Below are positions 15,101 through 29,237 of a stretch of DNA of 64,000 nucleotides, in pieces; the first letter of the stretch is position 1, and the number at the start of each line of letters is the position of its first letter. The stretch lies in NCBI RefSeq assembly GCF_036850765.1, contig NC_089495.1, positions 203,733,847 through 203,797,846 on the forward strand. The letters are read 5' to 3'. The position numbers and the translations under genes were made by a program. The notes under the pieces are model-generated. The model did no database searches, had not been told where the DNA came from, and was given only the letters and a program-made list of their open reading frames with translations. The DNA comes from Saccopteryx bilineata (lineage: Eukaryota; Chordata; Mammalia; Chiroptera; Emballonuridae).

Positions 15101-18100
15101 CCTCCCCTTTTCTGACTGTTTTTTTTTTGTATTTTTCTGAAGCTAGAAACCGGGAGAGACAGACAGACTCCCGCATGCGCCCGACCAGGATCCACCCGGC
15201 ACGCCCACCAGGGGCGAGGCTCTGCCCACCAGGGGGCGATGCTCTGCCCCTCCGGGGCGTCGCTCTGCCGCAACCAGAGCTACTCTAGCGCCTGGGGCAG
15301 AGGCCAAGGAGCCATCCCCAGTGCCCGGGCCATCTTTGCTCCAATGGAGCCTCGCTGCGGGAGGGGAAGAGAGAGACAGAGAGGAAGGAGAGGGGGAGGG
15401 GTGGAGAAGCAGATGGGCGCCTCTCCTGTGTACCCTGGCCGGGAATCGAACCCGGGACTTCTGCACACCAGGCTGACGCTCTACCACTGAGCCAACCGGC
15501 CAGGGCCCTGACTGTTCTATAACCATATTTCCTTGGTCTCAGGTGCACGTTTTCACAGATTTTAAATGACATGACTTGTAGTTGGTGTGTGTATGTAACG
15601 TAGTGCTGCTTTTGTTCTGAGAGGCTGTCATTGTTTGGTTGGACATCTGGGGAACAATGATGTCTTAGAATTGAGGCCACGGGACTTAGTGGATGAACCG
15701 GTCGCCAAGTATTTCCAGGGCATTTGGGAAGGAGACCTTTTGAGACATGTGGCCCCTTTATTTTCCTACCATGGAGTCCCCCTCTCCTTGCAGTCTACCT
15801 GGAGACCTATGGCTGCCAGATGAATGTGAATGACACAGAGATAGCCTGGTCCATCTTACAGAAGAGCGGCTACTTGCGGACCAGTAATCTCCAAGAGGTA
15901 CACATCCTCCCCATTGTCTCCTGGGCCCGAGTGAGACCTTGCTCTTGGGCCAGTTCTAACATGCAGTTTCGGGGCCAGGGTACGGCCTGGTGAGGGGGAG
16001 TTGCTTCCAGTCAAGTGGTAGCACGGGACTGAGCTGTACATTTGTCTTGTTACTTTCAAACTTGATGGTGGTGCTCACTTGGAGGCAAGGAACGAAGTTA
16101 AAAATGGACTGCAAGGGGGCGGGGAATGGGAATTGGCGTCTCATGGGTACGGATTTTAGTTGGGAAAGATGAAATCATTCTGGAAGGTGGATGGTGGTGA
16201 TGGTTGTGCAGCTCCGTGAATGCGTTTAATGCCACTGAGCTATGCATTTAAAATTGTTTAAAATGGTCAGTGTTAGGTATCTTTTTCCATAATAATAATA
16301 AAAAGGGCCACAGGCAGTGAGTCTACAAGACTAATTTCAAAGATCATCATTTTCTTTTTTCCCCTTGCTTCCCATTCAGGCCGATGTGGTCCTCCTCGTC
16401 ACGTGTTCTATCAGGTGGGAATTGGTTCTTCCCTGGGGAGGGAATGCACCTTACGTAGCAGTGCCACAGCTAGCCCAGGCTGGCCTGCCTGTGCAGACGC
16501 CACGGATTGGCAGTGTCATACAGTGGAGGCAGTAACGGTGGTTGCTGAGCACGTGCTCTCTCTCTGTCAGGTTCTGCGCTGAGTACTGTACATGAACTAA
16601 ATTGTATTCTTACAACATTTTCATGAGGCAGGTGATGTTATCAAACCCCTTGTACAGATGAGGAAACTGAGTGTGTGCCGAGTCATCCAGCTTTCCCTCA
16701 GATGTTCCTTGTAGCTGATGGCACATGCTTATGGTGTCGTTCACGTCATAAGGGCTGGGGAGCAGTCAGTGGCTGGAGACAGGGTTCTTCTGAGCAGAGA
16801 TGAGTGGCGTCCATCAGAGGCGAACATACCCAGTTTCATACTGTTTCTGTGTGCAAGGCGTGTTCATGTTTCCTCAGCTGGCTGTACTAGCAGTTCACGA
16901 ATGGATACAGCACTTATGTTCTGAGGGTCTGAGCTGGAAGACACAGACCTAGGTGCTTTGGGAGAGGCAGAAATGAACCCTTCATGGAGCCTGGCTTTAA
17001 GGAGCTTTGTCTGATACGGAAACTAAGACAGATACTCAAATAGCTCTAACTTCTGGTGGAAAACATTAGGTAAAAAACCCCCAAGCAGTAGAAAGGGTAA
17101 ATGCTAAGTACAGGGAAGTACAGTTAAAGTGATTGGTAGTTGAAAGGAAGGAGAAGAAGCCTTCTGACGGGATAGAATCAGGGAAGGCCTGCTGAGTAGA
17201 CTGGGGTGGAGTTTGGCTTAAAGGCTTGTCGGGCTGTGGCGACGGGCAGGGAGGCTGTTGTGCTGGGACCGTGCAGGGGGGCTGCCGTGCTGGGACCGTG
17301 CAGGGGGGCTGCCGTGCTGGGACCGTGCAGGGGGGCTGCCGTGCTGGGACCGTGCAGGGGGGCTGCCGTGCTGGGACCGTGCAGGGGGGCTGCCGTGCTG
17401 GGACCGTGCAGGGGGGCTGCCGTGCTGGGACCGTGCAGGGGGGCTGCCGTGCTGGGAGGGCAGGGGGGCTGTCGGGCTGGGACCGTGCAGGATTGCAAGC
17501 AGTGCTGCTTCAGCTGGCTGGCGGCCTACCTTCCCCAAGCCTAACGGTTAGATGCCCACGTAAAGGGTGCTAGGTTCCTATTCTTCGCTGTCCTACTCTT
17601 TTCGATGGTTCTGTGGTTTACTTTCAGGTTCAGGTCTGCCTCTTGGTCTCTGTAGGGAGAAGGCTGAACAGACCATCTGGAACCGTTTGCATCAGCTTAA
17701 AGCCCTGAAGACGAAGCGGCTTCGTTCCCGAGTACCTCTGAAGATTGGGATTCTAGGTATCTGGGAACTTGCAGATTTTGTGAGTTTTGAGAGAGACTTG
17801 GGCTCCTCGTAGCTTTATGTGCTAGGGTTTTCTGTAGAGACCACATTCCGAGTGTGAGAAGAAATCTTGTATACCCCGTGCAACTCTGTATTTAATACCA
17901 GAGCCTGTGATGTTAAATGAGATAAAGCTCATATAAGGGCTTTTTATAGTGCCTTGAAGTTAACAGGTACTCAGAAGGTGGTCTGTCCTTCCTGGAGTCT
18001 CATGTGCTCCTGGTGGCGGAGTTACGGATCTGAGAGCATTTGGAGTCTGAGGGCAGCCAGCCTAAATGTAGGTCAGCCCGTTTCATCTTGACTCGTGAAG

Positions 18101-21100
18101 CGTGCCAGCTGACTGTTCTGTAACCATATTTCCTTGGTCTCAGGTGCAAGTTTTCACAGATTTTAAATGACATGACTTGTAATTGGTGTGTGTATGTAAC
18201 ATTTCTCTTCCCTCCCAGGCTGCATGGCTGAGAGACTGAAGGAGGAGATCCTCAGCAGGGAGAAAGTGGTGGATGTCCTGGCCGGTCCTGACGCCTATCG
18301 GGACCTCCCCCGGCTGCTGGCTGTGGCCGAGTCCGGCCGGCAGGCTGCCAACGTGCTGCTCTCTCTGGATGAGACCTATGCCGATGTCCTGCCGGTCCAG
18401 ACAGGCCCCAGTGCTGCCTCTGCTTTTGTGTGAGTCACTGACCAAGGGACAGGGAAGGAACTTTTCCTTTCTTACTTTTAAAATGTCACGTTAATGTTAT
18501 TACATTAAAAAAAGTAATACACAGTACAAAAGACAAAGAATGATGTAAGACTTCCTCACGCCTATCATCTGCATCCCCCTAGAGCAGGGGTAGTCAACCT
18601 TTTTATACCTACCGCCCACTTCTGTATCTCTGTTAGTAGTAAAATTTTCTAACTGCCCACCGGTTCCACAGTCATGGTGATTTATAAAGTAGGGAAGTAA
18701 CTTTATAAAATTTATAAAGCAGAGTTATAGCAAGTTAAAGCATATAATAATAATTACTTACCAAGTACTTTATGTCAGATTTTCACTAAATTTGGCAGAA
18801 TAAATCTTTATAAAACAATTTACTAAAGTTAAATCTATCTTTATTTATACTTTGGTTGCTCCGCTACCGCCCACCATGAAAGCTGGAACGCCCACTAGTG
18901 GGCGGTAGGGACCAGGTTGACTACCACTGTTCTAGGTCACCTCTCAGAGGGGGTGTGTTAGTTATTTCTTGTATAATTCTTTGAGAAGTGTTTTTTGCTT
19001 ATGTATTCATATACATAAAATAAGGTGTTTCCTACCCTCCCTTCTGCACCCTTATTTTTTCACTTAAAAAAGTATCTTAGGCTTTCCTGATTGTTTTTTT
19101 CTCTCCCCTGATCTTTTAAAAAAGAGTAGTTAACAGAATAGTTTATATTTGTTGAGAATGTGTAGAAAAGATAGAAGAACAGAAAGAAGAAAGTAAGAAT
19201 TACCCATCCCTCCACCACCTAATGATGAACACGGTCACCATTTTGGTGTGTGTCATTGCTGTCCTTGCCTTTGTGCTAACGTGTGTGTGCTTATTTGTTT
19301 AAAGGAACAGCTCTCTTACAACCTTTTCTTATTTAAAATGGTGAACATTTCTGGCCCTGGAGGTAGCTCAGTTGGATAGAGCATTGTCCCAATACACCAA
19401 GGTTGTGGGTTTGATCCCCGGTCAGGGCACATACAGGAATCAACCAATGAATGCATGAATAAGTGGAAAAACAAATCGATGTTTCTCTCTCCCCCTCTCC
19501 CCATCTATCTCCCCATCGCCCCTCTCTCCTTCTCAAGCTCTGGTGCTTTTGTCCCCAGGTCTATCATGAGAGGCTGTGACAACATGTGCAGCTACTGCAT
19601 TGTTCCTTTCACGCGGGGCCGGGAGAGGAGTCGGCCTGTTGCCTCCATTCTGGAGGAAGTGAGAAAGCTTTCTGAGCAGGTGAGCAGTTCTCCAGGCTTC
19701 CTTACAGGGAGTGTGTTTGTGGGAGGATGAGGACGTCTTTCTCGTTTTGTAGCCTGTGCTACCCCTAAGCTGTACAAGTTTAGAGCCGTACCTGGCCAGA
19801 AAGGAACACATGGGCGTGCATCTCTGGTTTGCTCCCCATGAAGTATAGGCAGATGCTCTGTGGAGCTCGCTGAGGAGGCCACACAGTGGATGGACAGAGA
19901 GGAAAACACGATTTTAGAAGCGAGATGATGAATCTGGCTCCACCATTCTCTAGCTTGGTGCCTTGGCACTTCATATTTTATTTTTTAACAGATTTATTGA
20001 TTTTAGAGAGAGAGAAAGGCAGGGGGGAGGGAGAGACGGGAAGCATCAGTTTGCAGATGCTTCTCGAATGTGCCTTGACTGGGCAAGCCCAGAGTCCTAA
20101 ACCAGTAACCTCAGCATCCAGGCTGACACTCTCTCCGCTGTGCCACCCCTGGTCAGGCAATGCATTCATTGTTTAAAAGCAGTCAGACACATCTGGATTT
20201 GTTTGATTGCTTCCTCATCGAAAGTATTCCCTGAATTCTGGTAAACTAGAGGTTATATGTGAAAGCTTGATTTGACTTAGGCTAAATATAGTATTTTTGG
20301 CAAGAATATTTCATAGGCAATGTTTATATAACATTGACCTGACAGAATGGTGTCCTAATTTGATTTATGGTGTTATGAATTAATCATTGTTCAACGATGA
20401 GTTTGCATTTAGTTTTTTGCTACTCTAAAAAATCTATTGAAGATTAATATTTACATAAGGTTTTTTTCTGAAGTTCAGTCTTCATACCAGATGCCCAAGC
20501 ATGAAATTCTTGGGTTAAAGACAGCACATGTTTACGGATGGCTCTTGGTAGGTTCAGCGGATTTTACTTAGTGGTTTGATATGCAGCTGCCAAACCAGTT
20601 TTTAAATTGCTTCCCATATATTTATTTTCCCCCTTTTCAGGGGCTGAAAGAAGTGACACTACTTGGTCAGAATGTTAATAGTTTTCGCGACAATTCAGAG
20701 GTCCAGTTCAGCAATGCCGGGTCCACCACCCTCAGCCGTGGCTTCTCCACCAACTATAAAACCAAGCAAGGGGGCCTTCGTTTTGCTCACCTGCTGGATC
20801 AGGTCTCCAGAATCGATCCTGAAATGAGGGTCCGTTTTACCTCTCCCCACCCCAAGGACTTTCCTGATGAGGCAAGTATCAAGTTTGCTGTGCCAGTTAG
20901 ATATCAGTGTCCTTGAGCGTTTCTGTCTGGGACAGACGGGTGTGATTTGAGCAAAAGTAAAGCATTTAGGTCAATTCATGTGTTTGGTGTAATCGGCCTC
21001 TTCATTACTCGAAAGTTAACTTTGGCAGAGCACAGTGGGGGTGGCCTGCCTTTCTGCAGGGTTCTCGGGTGAGATTCTGATGACCGTCCGTGTGCTCTGT

Positions 21101-24100
21101 TTGATCAGGTCCTGCAGCTGATCCATGAGCGAGACAACATCTGTAAACAGATCCACCTGCCAGCCCAGAGCGGAAGTAGCCGTGTACTGGAAGCCATGCG
21201 GAGGGGGTCAGACTTGCTTGGGGAGGGGGCATCCCACAGCTTTCAGTGTCTCCTTGAAGGCCAAACAGAGTCTGAAGTCCTAGCGTAACGTGCGGCACAT
21301 AGTAGCTGCTCAGTAAATATTTTCTCTATGAGTAAAGCCACGGACATGGTCATTTGCCTTGTTCACCAAGTATAAGAGAGTAAGGACTGGGTCACTCATT
21401 TCATTTGCTTAGTATGTCTTTTTATTAAGCACCTACTGTGTGGCACGCTCTTGAGGTTTTTAATCTTTTAGCTTTTGATGTTCAGGTGTTTTGGGTCTTG
21501 GAATTTAAGTGTAGCTCTGTGTGTTCACTTACTCTGGACATAATAAACGTTGCAGAGATAGGACTGAATGTGACAGAGGGCAGGCTCTTTGGAGCTAGTG
21601 TTTGGCCTTGTTTTCAACCTTGGCAAAGAGTGTTAGAGACTCTTAAATATTTAATCTAGCTTCATTATAAGTTAAACATAGGAGGTTATTTAAAGTAACA
21701 TGTTCTTGAACTAAAAAAAAATGTATAGGCTGCCCTAGATTAGGTTACAATATATATATATATATAGGATTCGGATCATAAGAGATCGTTTGGATGCTTT
21801 TACCTGCCCTTGTCCTGTCCTGTGTGGGTGAGAAGTGAGCACATGTGGTCACTCATTTGTGGTGGCCTTTCACAGCATTCATTGAAGGGAAGACGGGCCT
21901 GTCTAAGTCCCTGTGTTTTTGATTGCAGATATTCCAGAGAAGCCTATGTGGAGTTAGTTCATCACATCAGAGAGTCTATTCCAGGTACTGGACATTTTAA
22001 GAAACATACTCAGCATGTTATGTTATGGTGACCGTCGTTTTGGTCAGACACAGGTGACACCTGGGGCGGGACGGTGCCCTATGATGCCTTTTACTTTGCT
22101 TCTCTTCGTTTCTGTCTCTCTCTGTCTTTCTGATTTTATTTTCTAGTTTGGTCTTGCTAGAAATTCTCAGAGTTGTGGATTAGCTTGTGACCTCAAGGCT
22201 AAAGGGATATGTCTTCTATTGTTTTTGTGTCTGAACACATGGGAGAGACCTTGTTTTTTCTTGTTAAATGTGGTCTAAATTAGTTCTGATTTGGGGGCAG
22301 TTGCTATCTTTAAAAATGGGTACTTACAGTTAATTTCTTTCCCATTTATCTTAATCCTTTTCCTTCTAATAAAATTCTGTAGTCTGGTTTAGATTTAGTG
22401 GACAGAATCTATATTATTTCCAAATTTTTAATTACTGTAACTGGTATTTGCATAAATACTTTGATTTTTTTTTTTTTTTTTTTTTGCATTTTTCTGAAGT
22501 TGGAAACGGGGAGGCAGTCAGACAGACTCCCGCATGCGCCCGACCAGGATCCACCCGGCATGCCCACCAGGGGGGCGATGCTCTGCCCATCCGGGGTGTC
22601 ACTCTGCTGCAATCAGAGCCATCCTAGCGCCTGAGGCAGAGGCCATGGAGCCATCCTCAGTGCCCAGGCCAACTTTTGCTCCAATGGAACCTTGGCTGTG
22701 GGAAGGGAAGAGAGAGACAGAGAGGAAGGAGAGGGGGAGGGGTAGAGAAGCAGATGGGCGCCTCTCCTGTGTGCCCTGGCCGGGAATCGAACCCGGGACT
22801 TCTACATGCCAGGCCGACGCTCTGCCACTGAGCTAACCGGCCAGGGCCAATACTTTGATTTTGATGGGACAGGACAGTGTGGAGTTTCTCTGGGCTGTGG
22901 TTTCCTTATCTATAAAATACAGTTAGTAGTACTCACCTCATTGGATTATTGGGGTGATTAAGTAGGTTAAGTTACATAGATAGTAAAGTATAGTACTTAG
23001 TAAGTATTTTGGTAAGTAGTAGTTATTGTTACTATTTTAAATGAACACTGTGTTAAAGTAACTTCAAAAGTACATTTGTATGGGGCGCTGCAAAGTTTCT
23101 ACCAGTAAAAGTAGGACAGATTTAAAAATGTGGACTCTTACTGTGTTCCTAAATGCCACATTTGAAGCGAACATACCTTTTCTAGTACTGAGAGGACCGC
23201 AGGCCGAGAAGCCGGCTCTGGCCTGGGAGCCCTGTACGTGAGCAGGCCTCTGTCCCCCTGGCCCCTTGCTCTCCAGTGACTGCTCTGTTAGGCCTGCACG
23301 TGGGCTGAATAGCTCCAGGAGGGGCCTTGTCATTGCTGTCCCTCCCTTTGTAACCCACGAGTGCCAAAGGCCTCCCTTGAAAGTAAGCAGCAGGGACATG
23401 CTGTCCCTTGTCCTTTGCTGTGTGTCGCAGGTGTGAGCCTCAGCAGTGATTTCATTGCCGGCTTCTGTGGTGAGACGGAGGAAGATCACCTGCAGACGGT
23501 GTCTTTGCTGCAGGAAGTTCGGTACAACACGGGCTTCCTCTTTGCCTACAGCATGAGACAGGTGAGCTCCGGGGCGGGGCGGGACTCCTTCTGGGCCGGA
23601 CTGACCTCGTTCCTGTCTGGGTCATGCCTGTCTGGGCGGGCTGACGGTCACTGGGCAGGAAAGGCAGTGCAGCGGGCCCGTCCTGCAGAAACCACAGGGA
23701 TCTTACCGTCCACTTCTTTATTGTGTCTAAGCAACCTGTCTGCTCTTTTACACAATCCAGCACTTGGAGATGAAAATTATGATCTGTGCCAACATTTCTC
23801 TTTATTAGAATAGTTTAAATTATGTTTAAATTGTTTAGAATTTGAGTGTGGAGGGAGGTATGTTATCTCTTTCCTTTACAAGAAATGTAAAGTCATTTCT
23901 CAACATGCAGAGCTTTTTTTTGGCCTTCAGATGTGATTTGTTTTTCAGAGGCTCCTTGACACCCCCCCCCCCAGCCATTCTCAGCAATTTTTATTTATTG
24001 ATTTGTGGGGGGGAAAGAGAGAGAGAAACACCAATTTGTTGTTCCACTTATTTATGCATTCATTGATGAACGCTTATATGTGCCCCGACCAGGGATCGAA

Positions 24101-26440
24101 CCTGCAACCTTGGTGTATCAGGACGATGCTCTAACCAACTGCCAGGGCCACCCTCAGCAACTTCTAGTTTCCGTTTTTGTAGGCCAGGTAAACTCCCGGT
24201 GACCACTTTGGAGTGTCTCCTATAGCACAGATCTCCAGGTCAACAGTGCAGAGGAGAGGAAGGACGCGGAGAGCAGTGTCCAGGTCAGCAGTGCGGAAGG
24301 AGAGGAAGGACGCGGAGAGCAGTGTCCAGGTCAGCAGTGCGGAAGGAGAGGAAGGACGCGGAGAGCAGTGTCCAGGTCAACAGTGCAGAGGAGAGGAAGG
24401 ACGCGGAGAGCAGTGTCCAGGTCAACAGTGCGGAAGGAGAGGAAGGACGCGGAGAGCAGTGTCCAGGTCAACAGTGCAGAGGAGAGGAAGGACGCGGAGA
24501 GTAGTGTCCAGGTCAGCAGTGCGGAAGGAGAGGAAGGACGCGGAGAGCAGTGTCCAGGTCAACAGTGCAGAGGAGAGGAAGGACGCGGAGAGCAGTGTCC
24601 AGGTCAACAGTGCGGAAGGAGAGGAAGGACGCGGAGAGCAGTGTCCAGGTCAGCAGTGCGGAAGGAGAGGAAGGACGCGGAGAGCAGTGTCCAGGTCAAC
24701 AGTGCAGAGGAGAGGAAGGACGCGGAGAGCAGTGTCCAGGTCAACAGTGCGGAAGGAGAGGAAGGACGCGGAGAGCAGTGTCCAGGTCAACAGTGCAGAG
24801 GAGAGGAAGGACGCGGAGAGTAGTGTCCAGGTCAGCAGTGCGGAAGGAGAGGAAGGACGCGGAGAGCAGTGTCCAGGTCAACAGTGCGGAAGGAGAGGAA
24901 GGACGCGGAGAGCAGTGTCCAGGTCAGCAGTGCGGAAGGAGAGGAAGGACGCGGAGAGCAGTGTCCAGGTCAGCAGTGCGGAAGGAGAGGAAGGACGCGG
25001 AGAGCAGTGTCCAGGTCAACAGTGCAGAGGAGAGGAAGGACGCGGACAGTAGTGTCCAGGTCAGCAGTGCGGAAGGAGAGGAAGGACGCAGAGAGCAGTG
25101 TCCAGGTCAACAGTGCAGAGGAGAGGAAGGACGCGGAGAGCAGTGTAGTGCGGAGAGGGGCAGTCCTGGTCTGCTGCCATGCTCCTGGTAGGGGTGAATT
25201 GCCTGGGTCATCTTTCATCCCCACAGTCACCTTGGGGTGACTTGCCTTGTACTTGGGCTGGAGGCTCAGGAGCCTTTGTGGCCGTGGGCTCAGGAGAGCT
25301 GACTGATGAATGAATGAATGGATGAACCCATTACCTTGGCCACTGTTAGCTCAGTTGCCATCAATCAAGCTAATTCCTGTGTTTTAAAGCCCACCGCCTA
25401 GTGTTCTGTAGGCAGTGGAAGTGGGCCGGTGTGTGTATTCATGTCTCTCGCACAGGGATGAACCTTCAGAGAGCTGTTGAGTTTCATTTTGCTTATTTTC
25501 TGTGAACATCACAACCATGCCATAGGCATTCTTTATAATACCAGATTTGGGAAATGGGTTTTTATAGTGTTGTGGAAGCATATTCTTTGGGCATTGAATA
25601 TGAGTGTTCCCTTGGGGATCTAATTCCTAAGTTAGGGTTAAGGTATGCAGGCATCCCCAAACTACGGCCCACAGGCCGCATGAGGCCCCCTCAGGCCATT
25701 TATCCGGCCCCCTGCCGCACTTCCGGAAGGGGCACCTCTTTCATTGGTGGTCAGTGAGAGGAGCACTGTATGTGGTGACCCTCCAACGGTCTGAGGGACA
25801 GTGAACTGGCCCTCTGTGTAAAAAGTTTGGGGACCCCTGGTAGAGACTTGATCAAGTCGCCTAGTAGGTGAGAGCGAGCCCTTAAATTGCTCTTCTCTCA
25901 TTTAATAACTGTGTGACCTTGGCAAAGGTCCTTGGTTTCTTCCTTTGTGAAGTGGAAATAGCATTAGTACCAACCCCAGCTTGTTTTGAGGATTAAATAA
26001 GAGAATATGTATGTACAGCCCCGGCCGGGTAGCTCAGTTGGTTGGGGCATCGTCCCGAAGCTCAGAGGTTGCCGGTTCTATATCCCTGGTCAGGACACAT
26101 CAGGAACCAATGTTTCTGTCTCTCTCCTGCTCTCTCCCTTCCTCTCTAAAATCAATAAAATAAACATTATAAAAAAGACATACTAGGTATAAAGCACTTA
26201 AAGCAGTGCTTTGTAATGGTAAGTGTACAGTGGAGGTAAGTTGTTGTTAATAATAAGACAATGGAGCACAACCTGTAGGAGAATTCTATTTTGGGATTCT
26301 CTCTCGATTCTCCATTTTCCTCTGTGGATTTGGTAGTTCTTTCAAAGGCAGATTGATTTGAACAGATTCATTTGGTGTATTGATTTTTCTCTTATTCTAT
26401 ACTTTCGTCTAGTACAGTGGTTTTCCAACTGTGTTATCAG

Positions 26441-26480
<40 letters not shown>

Positions 26481-29191
26481 ACATATACATACTGTGGTGT
26501 TGGATAATATAAAGGCTTTTCAAGGATAAGTTTGTTTTTTCTTTTTTTCTTTTGTATTTTTCTGAAGTTGGAAACGGGGAGGCAGTCAGACTCCCGCATG
26601 TGCCCGACTGGGACCCACCCAGCATGCCCACTAGGGGGCGATGCTCTGCCCGTCTGGGGCGTCGCTCTGTTGCAACCAGAGCCATTCCAGCGCCTAAGGC
26701 AGAGGCCATAGAGCCATCCTCAGCGCCCGGGCCAACTTTGCTCCAGTGGAGCCTTGGCTGCAGGAGGGGAAGAGAGAGACAGAGAGAAAGGAGAGGGGGA
26801 GGGGTGGAGAAGCAGATGGGCGCCTCTCCTGTGTGTCCTGGCCGGGAATCGAACCCGGGACTCCTGCACGCCAGGCTGACGCTCTACCACTGAGCCAACT
26901 GGCCAGGGCCTTGTTTTTTCTTTTTGACTAGGTAACATGTGCTCGTGGTATAAAATTCGAAAGGTCAAAATCGTGTGCAGCGAGAAGGTCTTCCTTCTTC
27001 CAAGATTGCCTGGTTTCTCATTTCCTTCCCTGAAGGCAGCTGCTCTTAGCAGTTTTTTCTGCAACCTTCCAGAGATAGTTCATGTATTTTAAACATATTT
27101 ATATGTGTTCTTTCTACTCCAAAGTTATACAGGTTCATTTGTACCTTATTTCTGTTAAGAGGATATTTTGGAGAGCAATCATATCAGTACATATAAAGCT
27201 GTCTCATTCTCTGTAGCAGCTGTGTAATATCCAGTTGTGGAAATAAGCCATGAGTTGTTTTACTGGTTATCTGTTGGTGAGCACTTAGGCTGCTTTGCAT
27301 CCTGGGACTTTATACACCACGTGGCTGAGGAACCTGGTGTGCGAGTTACCTTAGTATGTGTACGGATGTAACCTTTGTCCTCTGGACATTCTATAAAAAA
27401 TATCAAGAACAATGTTGAGTCTCTGATTTCCATGTGCTAAATCTAGAATGCAGCCCTTCTGAAAACAGTGACTTCCTTGCATAGCCGCCTTTTTCCCTCA
27501 GAAGGACTCGAGACCTGGAGAACTCGCGTGGGGGGGCTTGGAGCCTGTGACTTGCAGGCAGAATGAACGTGCCCCCCACTGGGCCTCAAGGTGGACTGTG
27601 CAGGCCATTGGTGACCTTTGTCTCTTTCTGTTTTTATTAGAAGACACGGGCATATCGCAGGCTGAAGGATGACGTCCTGGAAGAGGTAAAATTAAGGCGT
27701 TTGGAGGAACTCATCACCGTCTTCCGAGAAGAAGCAACGAAAGTCAACGAGACCTCTGTGGGCTGTACCCAGCTGGTGCTGGTGGAGGGGGTGAGACCAT
27801 GCATGTGTGCATACATTGTTGTGTGTTTGTTTGTGTTTGAGAAAACTGTATGTCTCCCTTTATTTAGATCTTCTTTGATTCCTTTTATTGGTTTTTGTAG
27901 TTTCAGTGTATCTATCCCATACACATTTTGATAGATTTATATCTAATTGTTTTTTGGAGCCATTGTGGTGGCTGTTGTTTTTAATTTCAGGTGTCCATGT
28001 GTTCATTGCTGTCATATGGAAATAATTGGGTCTGTAAGTTTGTCTTATCCTGTGACCATGCTGAGGTCACCTAATGGGTCTGGGAGTGCTTTTGGTAGTT
28101 TCTTGGGGTTTTCTGTGTAGATCATCTTGTCATCGTGGTTTTTCTTCTTCCCTTCCTGAGGTTCCAGGGTTCCATCTCTTAGTGTTTCCTTCCTGTTTGG
28201 GAACTTCCTTTAGACACGCTGGCAGCCGATTCCCTTTGCTCTCCTTTATCTATTGTAGAAGATCTGGATCTTCCTGTTCGTTCCCGCAGGTGTTTCTGTA
28301 CTTAGTGGAAGCGTTGGGGAAAAGTGGATCTGCCCCATCTTTCTGGATGCGGTATCGTAGGTGTATTTTTAGAATTGGTTTTATTGTGTGTCATTAATTC
28401 TTCCCTAGACGTGTACTGCAATTCAGGAAGTTTGTGGTTTTTGCCGGCCTCTGTGATCACAAGCCTGGGAACCTAGCCATCACTCAGGGAGAGAACTCAC
28501 CAGCTGGGATAAGGGGCGAGTTTTGGAACCTGGCCCTCTGTGGGTATGCAGTAGCCAACGGAGCGGAGGGGAGAGAGCCAGGCCTGTCTGTGAGCTTCTC
28601 TGGGTCCCAGTTTGGGAGGGGAGGCCCCTGCTCCGTGCCTCGGGGTAGGGCAGCATCAGAGTCACCGACTGCGTGGTGTTTGTGTTCACTGGGGCTCTGG
28701 AGACAGTAACAGTGAAAGATGTGTTCAGGTCATTGAGGCTAAACCAAAAAGAGCTTTTTAAAAAAAATGTTTATTTTAGGCCCTGGCTGGTTGGCTCAGT
28801 GGTAGAGCATTGGCTTGGCTTGTGGAAGTCCCGGGTTTGATTCCTGGTCAGGGCACATAGGAGAAGCACCCATCTGCTACTCCACCCTTCCCCCTCTCTT
28901 CTCTCTCTCTCTCTCTCTCTCTTCTCTTCCCATAGCCAAGGCTCCATTGGAGCAAAGTTGGCCCGGGTGCTGACATGGCCTCCGCCTCAGGCACTAGAAT
29001 GGCTCCAGCTGCAACGGAGCGACGCCCCAGATGGGCAGAGCATCGCCCCCTTGGTGGGCATGCCGGGTGGATCTCGGTCAGGTGCATGTGGGGCGATGTC
29101 TGACTGCCTCTCCGCTTCTAACTTTGGAAAAATATTTTTTAAAAATATTTATTTTAATGATTTTAGACAGGGAGGAAGTGGGGAAGGGAAG

Positions 29192-29237
<46 letters not shown>

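Noticed and set aside
17178..17573. Four overlapping frames of repeated GCRAGTVQG / GPSTAAPLH type on both strands
   Set aside because: Artefact of the 27-bp minisatellite, which lacks stops in several frames.
24213..25191. Long open frames (up to 279 codons) with a repetitive [14 protein letters not shown] product
   Set aside because: They are all three phases of a stop-poor minisatellite; unit lengths of 45 and 46 bases shift frame between units, there is no start context or homology, and the array is intronic.
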